Positions 53,269-62,961 are shown, counted from the first letter of the stretch. The stretch is DNA of 64,000 nt from Alicyclobacillus acidocaldarius subsp. acidocaldarius Tc-4-1 (GCF_000219875.1 NC_017167.1:1485092-1549091), one strand, 5' to 3'. Notes: generated by a model not told the origin, from the sequence alone. A program made the numbers and translations.

Positions 53269-54466
53269 GCGCTTCATCTCCCTCCCGAGCGGCCACCTGT
53301 TCGACGTCTTTGTCGCCGCGGCCGGAGAGGCAGACGACGACGACGTCATCGGAACTGTACCGATCCGCTTCCCGCATCAGATACGCGATGGCGTGTGCGC
53401 TCTCGAGCGCCGGAATGATGCCTTCGAGTTTCGACAGGAGAAAAAATGCCTCGAGGGCTTCGTCGTCCGTCACGGGCACATACGTGGCGCGCCCCGTGGC
53501 AGCCAGATGTGCGTGCTCAGGGCCGATACCGGGGTAGTCGAGTCCCGCTGAAATGGAATGGGCGGGTTGGACCTGACCGTATTCATCCTGCAACAGCATG
53601 GTCTTCGCTCCGTGCAACACGCCCGGGCGCCCGCGCGCGATGCTCGCCGCGTGATAGGGCGTCTCCAGCCCGCGTCCCGCGGCTTCACAGCCGATGAGCT
53701 CCACGCCCTCCTCTTCAATAAAGGGGTAAAAGATCCCCATAGCATTCGATCCGCCACCGACGCACGCCACCACGCTGGTCGGCAGGCGGCCTTCCTGCTG
53801 AAGGATCTGCGCCTTCGCCTCATCCCCAATCACCCGCTGAAAATCGCGAACGATCATCGGATACGGATGAGGGCCCACCACGGACCCAATGATGTAGTGC
53901 GTGTCGTCCACGTGAGCGACCCAGTGGCGAATGGCTTCGTTCGTGGCGTCCTTCAGCGTCCTCGTCCCTGAGGTGGCCGCCACCACTTCGGCGCCGAGCA
54001 TCCGCATGCGAAACACGTTCAGTGCCTGCCGGCGCATGTCCTCTTCGCCCATGAACACGGTACATTCCAGGCCAAACCGCGCGGCCACCGTCGCCGTCGC
54101 GACCCCGTGCTGGCCCGCGCCCGTCTCTGCGATCACGCGCCGCTTCCCTGTCCGAAGCGCGAGCAGCGCTTGACCGATGGCGTTGTTGATCTTGTGGGCG
54201 CCGGTGTGATTCAGGTCTTCCCGCTTGAGGTAGATCTTCGGCCCACCAAGGTGCTTGGTCAGGCGCTCCGCGTAATAGAGCGGCGTCGGCCTGCCCGCGT
54301 ATTGCTCAAGATAATACTTCAGTTCCGCTTGAAACGATTCGTCGCGCGAGAGGCGCAGGTAATCGCGTTCCAATTGGAGGAGAGCTGACATGAGCGTCTC
54401 CGGGACGTAACGCCCGCCAAACGCGCCATATCGCCCCGTTTCATCAGGATATGGATAATGACTCAT
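53252..54466 (-). CDS. trpB: Tryptophan synthase beta subunit
   Basis: A 404-residue PLP enzyme. [14 protein letters not shown] is at the N-terminus, the PLP lysine is in HTGAHKINN near residue 88, [13 protein letters not shown] near 112, [10 protein letters not shown] near 235 binds PLP phosphate, and [13 protein letters not shown] is near 310. It joins indole and serine to tryptophan. The ATG follows GGAGGCG. It overlaps the end of trpF by 23 bases, so trpF-trpB-trpA translation is coupled. Confidence 0.97.
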   Translation of the reverse strand: MSHYPYPDETGRYGAFGGRYVPETLMSALLQLERDYLRLSRDESFQAELKYYLEQYAGRPTPLYYAERLTKHLGGPKIYLKREDLNHTGAHKINNAIGQALLALRTGKRRVIAETGAGQHGVATATVAARFGLECTVFMGEEDMRRQALNVFRMRMLGAEVVAATSGTRTLKDATNEAIRHWVAHVDDTHYIIGSVVGPHPYPMIVRDFQRVIGDEAKAQILQQEGRLPTSVVACVGGGSNAMGIFYPFIEEEGVELIGCEAAGRGLETPYHAASIARGRPGVLHGAKTMLLQDEYGQVQPAHSISAGLDYPGIGPEHAHLAATGRATYVPVTDDEALEAFFLLSKLEGIIPALESAHAIAYLMREADRYSSDDVVVVCLSGRGDKDVEQVAAREGDEAHGSHP

Positions 54467-55142
54467 GGCCCCACGCCTCCATCGCCTGGATCAACTGCTC
54501 AATGCGGCGGACGTCCTTCCGCCCGCCGACTTCCACGCCCGAAGACACGTCAATGCCGTCTGGCCGCGCCCGGCGCAGGAGGTCCCGAACGTTTTCCGGC
54601 GTGATTCCACCTGCGACCCACCATTCGAAGGTGAACGCTTGCGCCATCTCGACCAAACGATCCCAGTCGAACGCTCGACCGTGCCCGCCCGTGACGCCGG
54701 GCTTCGCGCCCAATGGCGGTTTCGCATCGAACAGGATGGCATCTGCGGAAGACATATGCGCCCTCAGGGTATCCAGAAAAGCAATCACATCGTCTCCGGG
54801 ATCGAACGCGACCGCTCGCCACACCCGAAACCCAGCTTCGCGAAGCCACTCAGCTACGTCCCGAGGCTCCCCGCCGTGCAGTTGCACCACGTCGACACCC
54901 GCCCGCTTCACGGCCTCGCCGATTTCTTGAGACAATCCGCCCGAGACCACGGCAACAGTCGTCACATCGGGGCGAATGCGCTTTGCAGTCCGGACGAGAT
55001 CGCCCGCCTCGTCTGGGGTCACGTAGCGCCTGGACGCCGGGACCAACACGACGCCCACGTGCGTGACGGCGGGATGGCGAAGAAACGACAGATCATCGCC
55101 CGGCCGAAGGCCGCAGATTTTCAAAAGCGGAAGATTCCTCAC
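54444..55142 (-). CDS. trpF: Phosphoribosylanthranilate isomerase
   Basis: A 232-residue TIM barrel. The catalytic Cys is in LKICGL (residues 7-12), VVQLHGGEP is near residue 85, and the catalytic Asp is in LFDAKP near 140. [10 protein letters not shown] is near 175. It converts phosphoribosylanthranilate to CdRP. GTG 55142 overlaps the trpC stop (GTGA) and has GAGGCGG upstream. Confidence 0.94.
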   Translation of the reverse strand: MRNLPLLKICGLRPGDDLSFLRHPAVTHVGVVLVPASRRYVTPDEAGDLVRTAKRIRPDVTTVAVVSGGLSQEIGEAVKRAGVDVVQLHGGEPRDVAEWLREAGFRVWRAVAFDPGDDVIAFLDTLRAHMSSADAILFDAKPPLGAKPGVTGGHGRAFDWDRLVEMAQAFTFEWWVAGGITPENVRDLLRRARPDGIDVSSGVEVGGRKDVRRIEQLIQAMEAWGHESLSIS

Positions 55143-55942
55143 TTCGCCACCGCCTCAAGCGGGACACATAGATCCGCCACCTGCGCTCGAACGGATGCGA
55201 GATCCGCGTGGCGCATCAGAAGTTCACCGACCAAAATCCCCCTCGCGCCCGCAGACGCCATGCGCAGGGCATCGTCTCGGCCCATGATGCCGCTCTCGGC
55301 GATGGCGAGCGTCCCTTCGGGCAGCCGCCGCAGGACCCGCTCCGACGTGGCGAGATCCACCTCGAAGGTCCGCAGATCGCGATTGTTGATGCCAATCAAG
55401 GTCGGCTCGGCCGCCAAAGCGGCCTCCACCTCCTCCTCGCCATGCACTTCAAGCAGCACCTCGAGTCCCCGATCGCGCGCGTACCTAGACAATTCAACCA
55501 AACGTTGCTCGGGCATGGCCGCGGCGATCAGCAACAGGAGATCCGCCCCTGCCGAAACCGCCTCATCTATCTGGATCTCGTCAATCACGAAGTCCTTGCG
55601 CAGCACGGGAAGTTGGACTGCCGAGCGGGCTGCTCGCAAATCTTCAAGCGCCCCATGAAAATACGTCTCGTCCGTCAAGACGGAGATGGCGCAAGCGCCG
55701 CCCTGCTCGTACACCTTGGCGCGCTCGGCGGGATCCACGCTCGCCTGGAACACGCCTTTGGACGGGCTCTTGCGCTTGATTTCCGCGATGACACAAAGAC
55801 GGCGAGCCTCGCGCAACGCCTGAGCCAGCGAGCGAAACGGGTCCGTTCGTTCCGGAAAAGGCCCTTCACGAACGACGCGATCGTGCAACGCTTCCACTTC
55901 TCGGCGCTTGGTCTCGAGAATCCGGTCTAAGATGGTGCTCAC
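55139..55942 (-). CDS. trpC: Indole-3-glycerol phosphate synthase
   Basis: A 267-residue TIM barrel. VIAEIKRKSPSKG near residue 51 and VLRKDFVIDEIQI near 110 contain the catalytic Lys residues. INNRDLRTFEVDL and AESGIMGRDD follow. It converts CdRP to indole-3-glycerol phosphate. GTG 55942 overlaps the trpD stop (GTGA). Confidence 0.96.
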   Translation of the reverse strand: MSTILDRILETKRREVEALHDRVVREGPFPERTDPFRSLAQALREARRLCVIAEIKRKSPSKGVFQASVDPAERAKVYEQGGACAISVLTDETYFHGALEDLRAARSAVQLPVLRKDFVIDEIQIDEAVSAGADLLLLIAAAMPEQRLVELSRYARDRGLEVLLEVHGEEEVEAALAAEPTLIGINNRDLRTFEVDLATSERVLRRLPEGTLAIAESGIMGRDDALRMASAGARGILVGELLMRHADLASVRAQVADLCVPLEAVAK

Positions 55943-56988
55943 GGGCTCACCGCCTCCTCCACGCTCGCGAGCCTGCGCGAGCCCTCGACGAACGCATCCA
56001 GCGTCGCAAGTGCCCGCCCAGCGTCGATCATCTCAGCAGCCAGTGCCACGCCTTCGCGCACGGACGCCGCCTTGCCGCCCACGTACAGGGCCGCTCCCGC
56101 GTTATAGAGGACGATGTCGCGCTTCGGCCCGCGTTCTTCACCCGCGAGAACGCGGCGGACGATCTCGGCGTTCTCCTCAGGCGATCCGCCGCGCACCGCA
56201 TCGATGGGCGCCGACTGAAGTCCTACGTCCTCGGGGGTAAGCCGATACGAGCGAACCACGCCGTCTTTGACCTCCGCGACCAGCGACGGGCCGGCCAGAG
56301 AAAGTTCATCCAGTCCGTCTGCGCCATGGACCACCAGCGCATGCTCGGATTCAAGGGTCACCAGCGCTTCGCCGACAATCGGGACGAGACGTTCGTGGAA
56401 GACGCCGAGGATTTGGCGCTTGGCGCCGGCGGGGTTCGTCAAGGGGCCGAGAATGTTGAAGATGGTCCTGAACCCAAGTTCCTTTCGCACCTGGGCCGCG
56501 GCCTTCATCGCAGGGTGATACACTTGGGCAAACAGAAAACACAGGCCCGTTTCTCGAAGCAGCCTCTCCGAGGCCGGCACGGGCAGATCGATTACGGCGC
56601 CAAGCGCCTGCAACACGTCGGCACTGCCGCTGCGGCTCGAAGCCGCTCGATTGCCGTGCTTGGCCACGGGAATGCCCGCCGCCGCGGCGACGAACGCGAC
56701 GGCTGTGGAAACGTTGAAGGTATGTTGGCCATCGCCCCCCGTACCACACGTATCCAGGGTACCCTCAGGGGCTTCCAAGCGAACCGCATGGCTCCGCATC
56801 GCCCGCGCGAAACCGGCAATCTCCGGGGATTGTTCCCCGCGGTACGCCATCACGCTGATGAGCGCGGCCGCCTGGACGGGCGACACGCCGCCATCCATCC
56901 ATGCGCTAAGAAAAGCTTCCGCTGTCGCTTCATCCAATATTTTACCTGCCACAACAGCAGCAACGACTTCCCGAACCAAATCCTTCAT
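55939..56988 (-). CDS. trpD: Anthranilate phosphoribosyltransferase
   Basis: A 349-residue enzyme. The PRPP/Mg motif DTCGTGGDGQHTFNVSTAVAF (part TCGTGGDG) is near residue 80, and KHGNRAASSRSGSADVL near 110 is the anthranilate/PRPP site (parts KHGNRA and SGSADVL). It transfers phosphoribose to anthranilate. It is the first trp gene here. The ATG at 56988 lies directly after the last GAG triplets of a TRAP-type array that also forms its ribosome-binding site (GAGAGGAG). No trpE precedes it. Confidence 0.96.
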   Translation of the reverse strand: MKDLVREVVAAVVAGKILDEATAEAFLSAWMDGGVSPVQAAALISVMAYRGEQSPEIAGFARAMRSHAVRLEAPEGTLDTCGTGGDGQHTFNVSTAVAFVAAAAGIPVAKHGNRAASSRSGSADVLQALGAVIDLPVPASERLLRETGLCFLFAQVYHPAMKAAAQVRKELGFRTIFNILGPLTNPAGAKRQILGVFHERLVPIVGEALVTLESEHALVVHGADGLDELSLAGPSLVAEVKDGVVRSYRLTPEDVGLQSAPIDAVRGGSPEENAEIVRRVLAGEERGPKRDIVLYNAGAALYVGGKAASVREGVALAAEMIDAGRALATLDAFVEGSRRLASVEEAVSP

Positions 56989-56990
56989 AA

Positions 56991-57049
56991 CTCGACTCCT
57001 CTCACCTCAGCGCCGCAGAACGGCGCACTCCTCTACCTCAACTCAGCTC
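56991..57049 (-). promoter_or_regulatory. TRAP-type (GAG/UAG)9 RNA-binding site over the trpD ribosome-binding site
   Basis: On the minus-strand transcript nine GAG/UAG triplets occur in 59 bases. Five (GAG GAG GAG UAG GAG, spacers of 1-2 bases) are followed by a small hairpin (GCGCC/GGCGC), then four more GAG with 2-base spacers ending just before AUG. The last triplets include the Shine-Dalgarno bases. This is the layout of Bacillus TRAP targets that block translation (trpG and trpP each have nine triplets). It indicates tryptophan-dependent repression of trpD by TRAP (MtrB). Confidence 0.8.
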
Positions 57050-57142
57050 GACTGACGTCCACAGAGCTGTTACGACTATGTTAGCCGCCCCCGTCGCATT
57101 CGTCAACCAAAGGCGCGAAAGTTGGGCAGAGAGGGATGACGT

Positions 57143-57511
57143 TCATCGCGTCGCGATGTCGGGCCGCAGTTGCACAGCTTCGCCCAAGTACACGTGGACC
57201 AGTTCATCTTGTCGCTTGTCGGTGTTCAGATGCACCAACACGCGAATGCTCCGAGGCAACGAGCCCGGCACGTTGATCTCCGTGGCGCACATCAAGGGAA
57301 CCCATTGCCAGCCCGGAAGTTGCCGAACAGCAAACGCCGGAAATGCCGCGTTCAGATCCGGCGTCATGGTCAGAATCACGCTCGCCACGTCGTCCACGTC
57401 GATGTCGTTGGCGCGGACAATTTCCTCCATCAGCTCGCGAGTCGCCCTCAGGATCTCGTCTCGATCGTTGCGGGCCACCGTCGTGGCTCCGCGCAGTCCT
57501 CGCACCTTCAT
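57143..57511 (-). CDS. aroH: Chorismate mutase AroH
   Basis: A 122-residue AroH-class (trimeric alpha/beta) mutase. [14 protein letters not shown] at the N-terminus includes the active-site Arg, [21 protein letters not shown] is near residue 73 (parts [10 protein letters not shown] and RSIRVL), and [12 protein letters not shown] is at the C-terminus. It converts chorismate to prephenate for Phe and Tyr. ATG 57511 overlaps the aroB stop by ATGA. A gap of 154 bases to trpD contains the TRAP-type site. Confidence 0.95.
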   Translation of the reverse strand: MKVRGLRGATTVARNDRDEILRATRELMEEIVRANDIDVDDVASVILTMTPDLNAAFPAFAVRQLPGWQWVPLMCATEINVPGSLPRSIRVLVHLNTDKRQDELVHVYLGEAVQLRPDIATR

Positions 57512-58599
57512 GGACGGTGTCCCTCCCTTACCTCTTCGTAGGCCTGTCTCACCTCGTCGGGCTGAACCTTACAGATCTCCACCCGGCCGATGGCGGTAGG
57601 CAGCGCGAACGTCCACCCCTCATGCGTGTGCTTTTTGTCGACCGCCATCAGGCGGAGCACGGCCTCCACGTCCTCGTAAGGCGGACGAACGGGCAAATGA
57701 TGCCGTTCGAGCACCGTCTTGATCCGCGCGGCATCGGCGAGAGACAGAAGTCCGCGCTGCACAGCGATGACGGCTTCGACCACGAGTCCGATGGCCACGG
57801 CCTCCCCGTGTCCCAAGGTATACCCCGAATACTGCTCGACCGCGTGCCCCACGGTGTGACCGACGTTGAGCACCTGCCTGAGCCCAGTCTCTCGCTCGTC
57901 CCGGTTCACGACGTCCACCTTGACGCGCATGGCTCGCGCAAGGGTATCCGCAAACGCAGCCGGATCGCCAAGACCCGTCAAGGGATTCGCTTCAAGCTGG
58001 CCAAACAAGGCGGCGTCTGCGATGATGGCGTGCTTGATGACCTCCGCCATTCCGTTGCTCCACTGCCGCGCATCGAGGGTGCACAGCGCCTCGGTGTCAA
58101 ACAACACCGCCCGTGGGGGATAAAACGCGCCGACGAGGTTCTTGCCTTCCTCGAGATTGACTCCCACTTTGCCACCGATGGCGCTGTCGTGCGCGAGCAA
58201 TGTGGTGGGGACTTGCACATAGGGAACGCCGCGCAAATACGTCGCCGCCACGAACCCGGCCAGATCGCCTACCACGCCGCCACCCACGGCCAGGATGACG
58301 TCCCCTCGGCGAAAGCCGCGCCGAATGAGGCTCCGGTACAGTTCGACCGCAGTGGCGAGATTCTTGTGCGCATCGCCAGCGGGAAACGCGAGCACAAAGA
58401 GCTCGCGCCCCACCTCCCGCACTGCGCCGGCGACTTCGTCGACAAACGGCGTCCGTTGCACGATCTCGTCCGTGATGAGCGCCAACTTCCGGCCGGCAAG
58501 CCCCAATTCCTCCAGCAGCCCGGGCAAGAAGCGCCTGGCGCCCGCGTCGACGAGAACGGGGTAGGCGCCCTGAGAACTTTGCACCTCCAGCCGGATCAT
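57508..58599 (-). CDS. aroB: 3-dehydroquinate synthase
   Basis: A 363-residue NAD/metal enzyme. [21 protein letters not shown] near residue 105 (part [11 protein letters not shown]), [20 protein letters not shown] near 130 (parts PTTLLA and GGKVGVN), and [12 protein letters not shown] near 255 supply Zn ligands. It cyclises DAHP to dehydroquinate. ATG 58599 overlaps the aroC stop by ATGA. Confidence 0.96.
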   Translation of the reverse strand: MIRLEVQSSQGAYPVLVDAGARRFLPGLLEELGLAGRKLALITDEIVQRTPFVDEVAGAVREVGRELFVLAFPAGDAHKNLATAVELYRSLIRRGFRRGDVILAVGGGVVGDLAGFVAATYLRGVPYVQVPTTLLAHDSAIGGKVGVNLEEGKNLVGAFYPPRAVLFDTEALCTLDARQWSNGMAEVIKHAIIADAALFGQLEANPLTGLGDPAAFADTLARAMRVKVDVVNRDERETGLRQVLNVGHTVGHAVEQYSGYTLGHGEAVAIGLVVEAVIAVQRGLLSLADAARIKTVLERHHLPVRPPYEDVEAVLRLMAVDKKHTHEGWTFALPTAIGRVEICKVQPDEVRQAYEEVREGHRP

Positions 58600-59768
58600 C
58601 GTTGGCTCACCCGCGCCTGGTACGCACGAAAGGCATCCACAATCTGCTCGAGCGAGTCTCCGCCGAACTTCTCCAGGAACGCCTCCGCGATGACCCAGGC
58701 GACCACGTTTTCCCCGACGACCGACGCGGCCGGGAGTGCGCAGATGTCGGAGCGCTCAATAGCCGCGGGTTCGGCCTCCTTGGTCTTCATGTTCACGCTC
58801 GGAAGCGGATTGTACAGCGTGCTGATGGGCTTCATGGCGGCCCGGATGACGATGTCTTCCCCGTTGGTGACGCCGCCCTCGAGTCCGCCCGCGCCATTGT
58901 GCGAGCGGATGTAACGCGTGCCGTCGTACAAAATGGGATCGTGGACCTTCGAGCCCATGCGCCGGGCCGCTTCAAATCCGAGCCCAATTTCCACACCTTT
59001 GATGGCCTGGATGCTCATCAGGGCTCCGGCGAGCCTCCCATCCAGCTTGCGATCCGGCTGCGCGTAGCTGCCGAGCCCAATGGGACAGCCGCGAACAATC
59101 ACCTCAAAGATGCCGCCCACCGTGTCTCCGGCCGCCTTGGCCTCGTCGATGCGCGCCATCATGCGTTCGGCCGCCGACTCGTCCGCGCACCGCACGGGAG
59201 AGGCATTCGCGCGCGCCTCGAGCTCCTCGAGCGTGTCCGGAAATTGGGACGCCTTCACATCGCACAACTCGACGACGTGCGCCGCGATACGGATGCCGAA
59301 GTGCTCCAAGAGTTGTCGCACGAGCGCGCCAGCCGCCACGAGCGTTGCCGTGTTGCGCGCACTCGCGCGCTCGAGGACGTTGCGGATGTCCTCGTGATCG
59401 TACTTGATGGCCCCGGCGAGATCGGCGTGCCCTGGCCGCGGCCGGTACACTTCCTTCAGATCTTCCGGTTTGTCGCCAAACGGCGCCATCTTCGCCGACC
59501 AATTCTTGAAGTCTCGATTCTGGACGACGAGCGTGATGGGCGTGCCGAGCGTCTTCCCGAAGCGAATCCCGCTCGTCACCTGCACCTCGTCCGACTCGAT
59601 CTGTTGGCGGTAGCCGCGACCATAGCCCTGCTGCCTCCGTCGCAATTGTTCGTCAATTTTCTCTTTGCGGATGGTCACGTTGCTCGGAAAGCCGTCAATC
59701 ACCACGGTCAAGGCCGGGCCATGCGATTCTCCTGCCGACAAGTAACGCAACAAAGGCTGCCCCTCCAC
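58596..59768 (-). CDS. aroC: Chorismate synthase
   Basis: About 390 residues. RYLSAGESHGPAL at the N-terminus, YGRGYRQQIE near residue 50, RPGHADLAGAIKY near 110 and ERASARNTAT near 130 are the FMN-dependent chorismate synthase signatures. It eliminates phosphate from EPSP. The listed GTG 59768 has only GGGAG/AGGA at imperfect spacing. TTG at 59750 or 59753, after a good GGAGGGG, would give the usual MRYL-type start, so the first six residues are uncertain. It is the first gene of the aroC-aroB-aroH-trp-aroF-tyrA run. Confidence 0.95.
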   Translation of the reverse strand: MEGQPLLRYLSAGESHGPALTVVIDGFPSNVTIRKEKIDEQLRRRQQGYGRGYRQQIESDEVQVTSGIRFGKTLGTPITLVVQNRDFKNWSAKMAPFGDKPEDLKEVYRPRPGHADLAGAIKYDHEDIRNVLERASARNTATLVAAGALVRQLLEHFGIRIAAHVVELCDVKASQFPDTLEELEARANASPVRCADESAAERMMARIDEAKAAGDTVGGIFEVIVRGCPIGLGSYAQPDRKLDGRLAGALMSIQAIKGVEIGLGFEAARRMGSKVHDPILYDGTRYIRSHNGAGGLEGGVTNGEDIVIRAAMKPISTLYNPLPSVNMKTKEAEPAAIERSDICALPAASVVGENVVAWVIAEAFLEKFGGDSLEQIVDAFRAYQARVSQR

Positions 59769-59854
59769 TTCCTGCTCTCTCCCATAAGCGTTCGTCTCTG
59801 CGAATTACCGGTAGTATAACATACTCGAGGCGGGCCACGCGCCCGCCCCTCGCA

Positions 59855-60838
59855 TCAGCCTAAGAGAGTCTCCGCCGTCGCCACGGCGAGATCCACCAGA
59901 CGCTTCGCGTCCGACACGTCCGCCGTCGCGGCGAAAGCCCCCGCGCGACGCACGGGATACCCGAGCCCGATGGCCATACAACCCGTCTTTGCCAGTTGAA
60001 TTGCGCCCGTGTCGCTCCATGCATCGCGCGACACCTCGTGTTGAAGCGCCAGGTGTAATCCATCCGCTGCTCTTTCCACAGCGCGCTTGCCATCGAGCGG
60101 CACCACGGTCGCGCGATCCATTACCTTCAGAACGGGTCCCTTGCCCAACGATACGGCCGGGTCATCGTGCCACACGTCGTCTGCTGTCACGCCGTCTATC
60201 ACGAGTGCGTACTGGGGCTCGAGCTGAAAGGCCGCAGCCTGCGCGGCCCTGGCCCCAACCGCGTTCTGCGCCGTGAACGCGATACTTACGTTCAACCCTC
60301 TTGCGGCGAGCTTGTGAAACACCTCCGCGGCAACAGCGCACCCCAGGCGGTTGTCGACGGCGCGCCCCGTAACCATGTCATTTCCCCACGTCACAGGAGG
60401 AACGTGTACCGCACCGGCTGTTCCAATGGGCACCATGCGCTCGGCCTCTTCGCGCGATTGCGCCCCGACGTCGACGACCAGAGCGTCAAAGTCGAGATCG
60501 CCCTTTGCCGACGGATCTGCGTGGACGAGCCCCTCCGTGCCATTGGTGAAACGGACCAACCGTCCGACGCACTCGCGCGCCTGCGCGTCTCCGACGGAGA
60601 CCACGCGGAGATAACCGCGGTCGTCGATGTCCATGACCATGATGCCAGGCTCGTCGACGTGCGCGGCCAGCATGAGGTGAGGCCCCTCGCCCCGCTTTCG
60701 CGCCATCCCGTTGCCAAGCGCGTCCACCCAGGTCTCGTCCGCCGCGTCTCGGACGTGATCCAAGAGCGCCTGGACCACGGCCGCCTCACTCCCGCTCGGT
60801 GCAACGAAGTCCATCAACCGCATCACCCAGTCCCTCAT
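59855..60838 (-). CDS. M42-family peptidase homologue lacking catalytic residues
   Basis: A 327-residue protein of the M42 (TET/glutamyl aminopeptidase) fold. The first metal pair is kept (AAHVDEPG, His60/Asp62), as is AVDNR (Asp162). However, the catalytic Glu-Glu of the usual QEEVG is Asn-Ala (TAQNAVG, 191-195), and the C-terminal metal His (normally RYxHxxxE) is missing (GYPVRRAGAFAAT). It should not be a normal peptidase. ATG 60838 has AAGGGAGG upstream and overlaps the previous M42 gene by ATGA. As the third of three coupled M42 genes, it may be a structural or regulatory subunit of a mixed assembly. Confidence 0.85.
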   Translation of the reverse strand: MRDWVMRLMDFVAPSGSEAAVVQALLDHVRDAADETWVDALGNGMARKRGEGPHLMLAAHVDEPGIMVMDIDDRGYLRVVSVGDAQARECVGRLVRFTNGTEGLVHADPSAKGDLDFDALVVDVGAQSREEAERMVPIGTAGAVHVPPVTWGNDMVTGRAVDNRLGCAVAAEVFHKLAARGLNVSIAFTAQNAVGARAAQAAAFQLEPQYALVIDGVTADDVWHDDPAVSLGKGPVLKVMDRATVVPLDGKRAVERAADGLHLALQHEVSRDAWSDTGAIQLAKTGCMAIGLGYPVRRAGAFAATADVSDAKRLVDLAVATAETLLG

Positions 60839-61875
60839 GGGCGAAATCCTCCCTTTGCGATCTCGTCGAGTACCGCGACCACGAGATCGATGGCATGCAT
60901 CACATCGTCGAGCGACACCACCTGCGTCGGAGCGTGGATGTACCGCACGGGCACCGAGATGGCCCCGCCCAGCACCCCTTTGCCGACGCGGTGAATGGCG
61001 CCAAAATCGTTGGTTCCGCCCTTGACTCGGCGCCACTGCACCGGAATGTTGCGCGCCTTCGCCGTCTCCCAGAGGAATTCGGCGAAGCGCCGATTTGCCA
61101 CGGTCTGCCCGTCCTGCACCGTGATGGCCGGGCCCCTGCCCACCACCGTCGACTGACCATGAGCGGGCGTGCCGACGACGTCGTGGGCCACGGTGCCTTC
61201 GAGCGCGATGGCGATGTCGGGCTGAATCTGATACGCCGCCGCGTGCGCGCCACGCAGGCCGATTTCCTCCTGCACGGTGAACGCGCCAAACACCGGCAGA
61301 GCGCCCTTCCACCGGCGCAATGCTTCGAGCAGGATGTAACAGCCGACGCGATCGTCAAACGACTTCGCCTTCGCCATCCGGTGCGGAAGCTCCTCGTATG
61401 TTGTGGCGAACACGACCGGATCGCCTGGTTTCACGTGGCGCCTGGCGTCGTCCGCGTCGCGGGCGCCGATGTCGATGTACAGCTTCTCCATGGGGATGGG
61501 CTTCTCGCGTTCGCTCGGCTGCTGCAAGTGAACCGGTTTGGCGCCGATCACGCCCGGAATACGACGCTCGCCAACGAGCACTGGCTTGGACACGAGCACC
61601 CGGGGATCCACGCCGCCAAGCGGTCGAAACCGAAGCAGCCCGCCGTCTTCTCGGCCTTCGCCGATGTGGGTCACCATGAGGCCCACCTCGTCCATGTGCG
61701 CGTCGAGCATCACGCGCGGCCCGGGATGGTGTTCTCCCGTGGACGCGATGACATTCCCCAGGACGTCCGTGCGCACCGACAGCCCCATCGCGTCGAGCTC
61801 GCGGCGCACCACGCCGCGCACCTCGTCTTCAAACCCCGTCGGGCCAAAGGCCTCCGTGAGTTCCTTCAATAACAT
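60835..61875 (-). CDS. M42 family metallopeptidase (aminopeptidase/endoglucanase-like)
   Basis: A 346-residue M42 peptidase with all catalytic elements: LDAHMDEVGLM (His, Asp), SFDDRVGC (bridging Asp), TVQEEIGLRGA (catalytic Glu pair), ALEGTVAHD and VRYIHAP (His). It resembles Bacillus YsdC-type enzymes. These form large dodecameric cytoplasmic aminopeptidases that process peptides after proteasome or Clp action. ATG 61875 follows GGAGGAG and overlaps the upstream gene by 10 bases. Confidence 0.92.
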   Translation of the reverse strand: MLLKELTEAFGPTGFEDEVRGVVRRELDAMGLSVRTDVLGNVIASTGEHHPGPRVMLDAHMDEVGLMVTHIGEGREDGGLLRFRPLGGVDPRVLVSKPVLVGERRIPGVIGAKPVHLQQPSEREKPIPMEKLYIDIGARDADDARRHVKPGDPVVFATTYEELPHRMAKAKSFDDRVGCYILLEALRRWKGALPVFGAFTVQEEIGLRGAHAAAYQIQPDIAIALEGTVAHDVVGTPAHGQSTVVGRGPAITVQDGQTVANRRFAEFLWETAKARNIPVQWRRVKGGTNDFGAIHRVGKGVLGGAISVPVRYIHAPTQVVSLDDVMHAIDLVVAVLDEIAKGGFRP

Positions 61876-62927
61876 GTCAACTCCTCCACCTGCAGAGCGT
61901 CCACCTCGGCCACATAGTGGGCAAGAAGTCGCGCGCACTGCCATATGTCGTCGTAGGCGACGGTTTCGACCGACGTGTGCATGTACCGCATCGGCGGACC
62001 AATGAGCGCTGCCGCGAGGCCGGGGCCGGCGATTTGAAAGGCGTTGGCGTCCGCGCCCACTGGCCTCTGCGACAACTCGATTTGATACGGGATCCGATGC
62101 CGTTCGGCGCAGTCCACGAGCCGCCGAAACACGCGCCGATGGAGGTTGGGGCCAAAGGAGATGGCGACGCCGCCCTCGAGCGGAAATGACTCATCGGGCG
62201 CCTGCCCAGGAAACGCCCCGAAGGTCACGTCAACGGCGATGGCAATGTCCGGCGCGAGTCCAAATCCGGCTGTTCTGGCCCCTCGCAAGCCGACTTCCTC
62301 CTGCACCGTGAACACGGCGTAGAGATCCGCGTGGTGCACCATGCCTTTCAGCAAGGCGAGCGCCTCGAGCAGAACCGCCGCGCTTGCCCGGTTGTCGACC
62401 GATTTGCCCGCGATCCGGCCGTTCAGGAGATCGACGGGCGCGCGGCGAAGCGTGACGCGATCGCCCACGCGGACGCGGGACCGCACCTCGTCCTCGGGGA
62501 GGGCGAGATCGATGTACAGATCTTCGAGTTTCGCGGCTTTCGACCGCTCGGAAGGCGGCGTGAGGTGCGGCGGTTTGGCCCCAATGACGCCCCAGACCTG
62601 GCCGCTTTGGGTGTGAACCAAGACCTCTTGCCCGACGAGCGCTCGCGGATCAAATCCCCCCGCCTGCGTGACGCGGAGAAATCCGCCCGATTCGATGCGG
62701 GTGACGACGAGCGCGATTTCATCGATGTGCGCAGACACGAGAACCCGCGGCCGCCGCCCTTCTCCGACACCTGGAACGAGGCCGACGAGGTTGCCGAGCG
62801 GGTCGGTCCACATCTCCGTCGCATATTCCGATAGATGAGGGAGAATGAGGTTGCGCACGTCCTCCTCGAAGCCTGGCCCGCCGTGCGCTTCGAGCAGCTG
62901 CTTGAACACGCTCATGTACTTGGACAA
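61866..62927 (-). CDS. M42 family metallopeptidase
   Basis: A 353-residue M42 peptidase, first of the three. Catalytic set: VSAHIDEIALV, KSVDNRASAAV, TVQEEVGLRGA, IAVDVTFG and MRYMHTSVE. The start is TTG 62927 (MSKYMSVFKQLLEAHGG) seven bases after GAGGAGG. The longer frame reaching 63089 runs into the pseudouridine synthase gene. Peptide substrate preference cannot be told from sequence. Co-expression with the two downstream paralogues is indicated by overlaps of 10 and 4 bases. Confidence 0.92.
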   Translation of the reverse strand: MSKYMSVFKQLLEAHGGPGFEEDVRNLILPHLSEYATEMWTDPLGNLVGLVPGVGEGRRPRVLVSAHIDEIALVVTRIESGGFLRVTQAGGFDPRALVGQEVLVHTQSGQVWGVIGAKPPHLTPPSERSKAAKLEDLYIDLALPEDEVRSRVRVGDRVTLRRAPVDLLNGRIAGKSVDNRASAAVLLEALALLKGMVHHADLYAVFTVQEEVGLRGARTAGFGLAPDIAIAVDVTFGAFPGQAPDESFPLEGGVAISFGPNLHRRVFRRLVDCAERHRIPYQIELSQRPVGADANAFQIAGPGLAAALIGPPMRYMHTSVETVAYDDIWQCARLLAHYVAEVDALQVEELTCY

Positions 62928-62961
62928 AGGTGACACCTCCTCATACCGCACGCCATTCCGT

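Noticed and set aside
60839-61312. N-terminal extension of the third M42 gene
   Set aside because: It is a shadow of the second M42 gene. ATG 60838 has a good ribosome-binding site.
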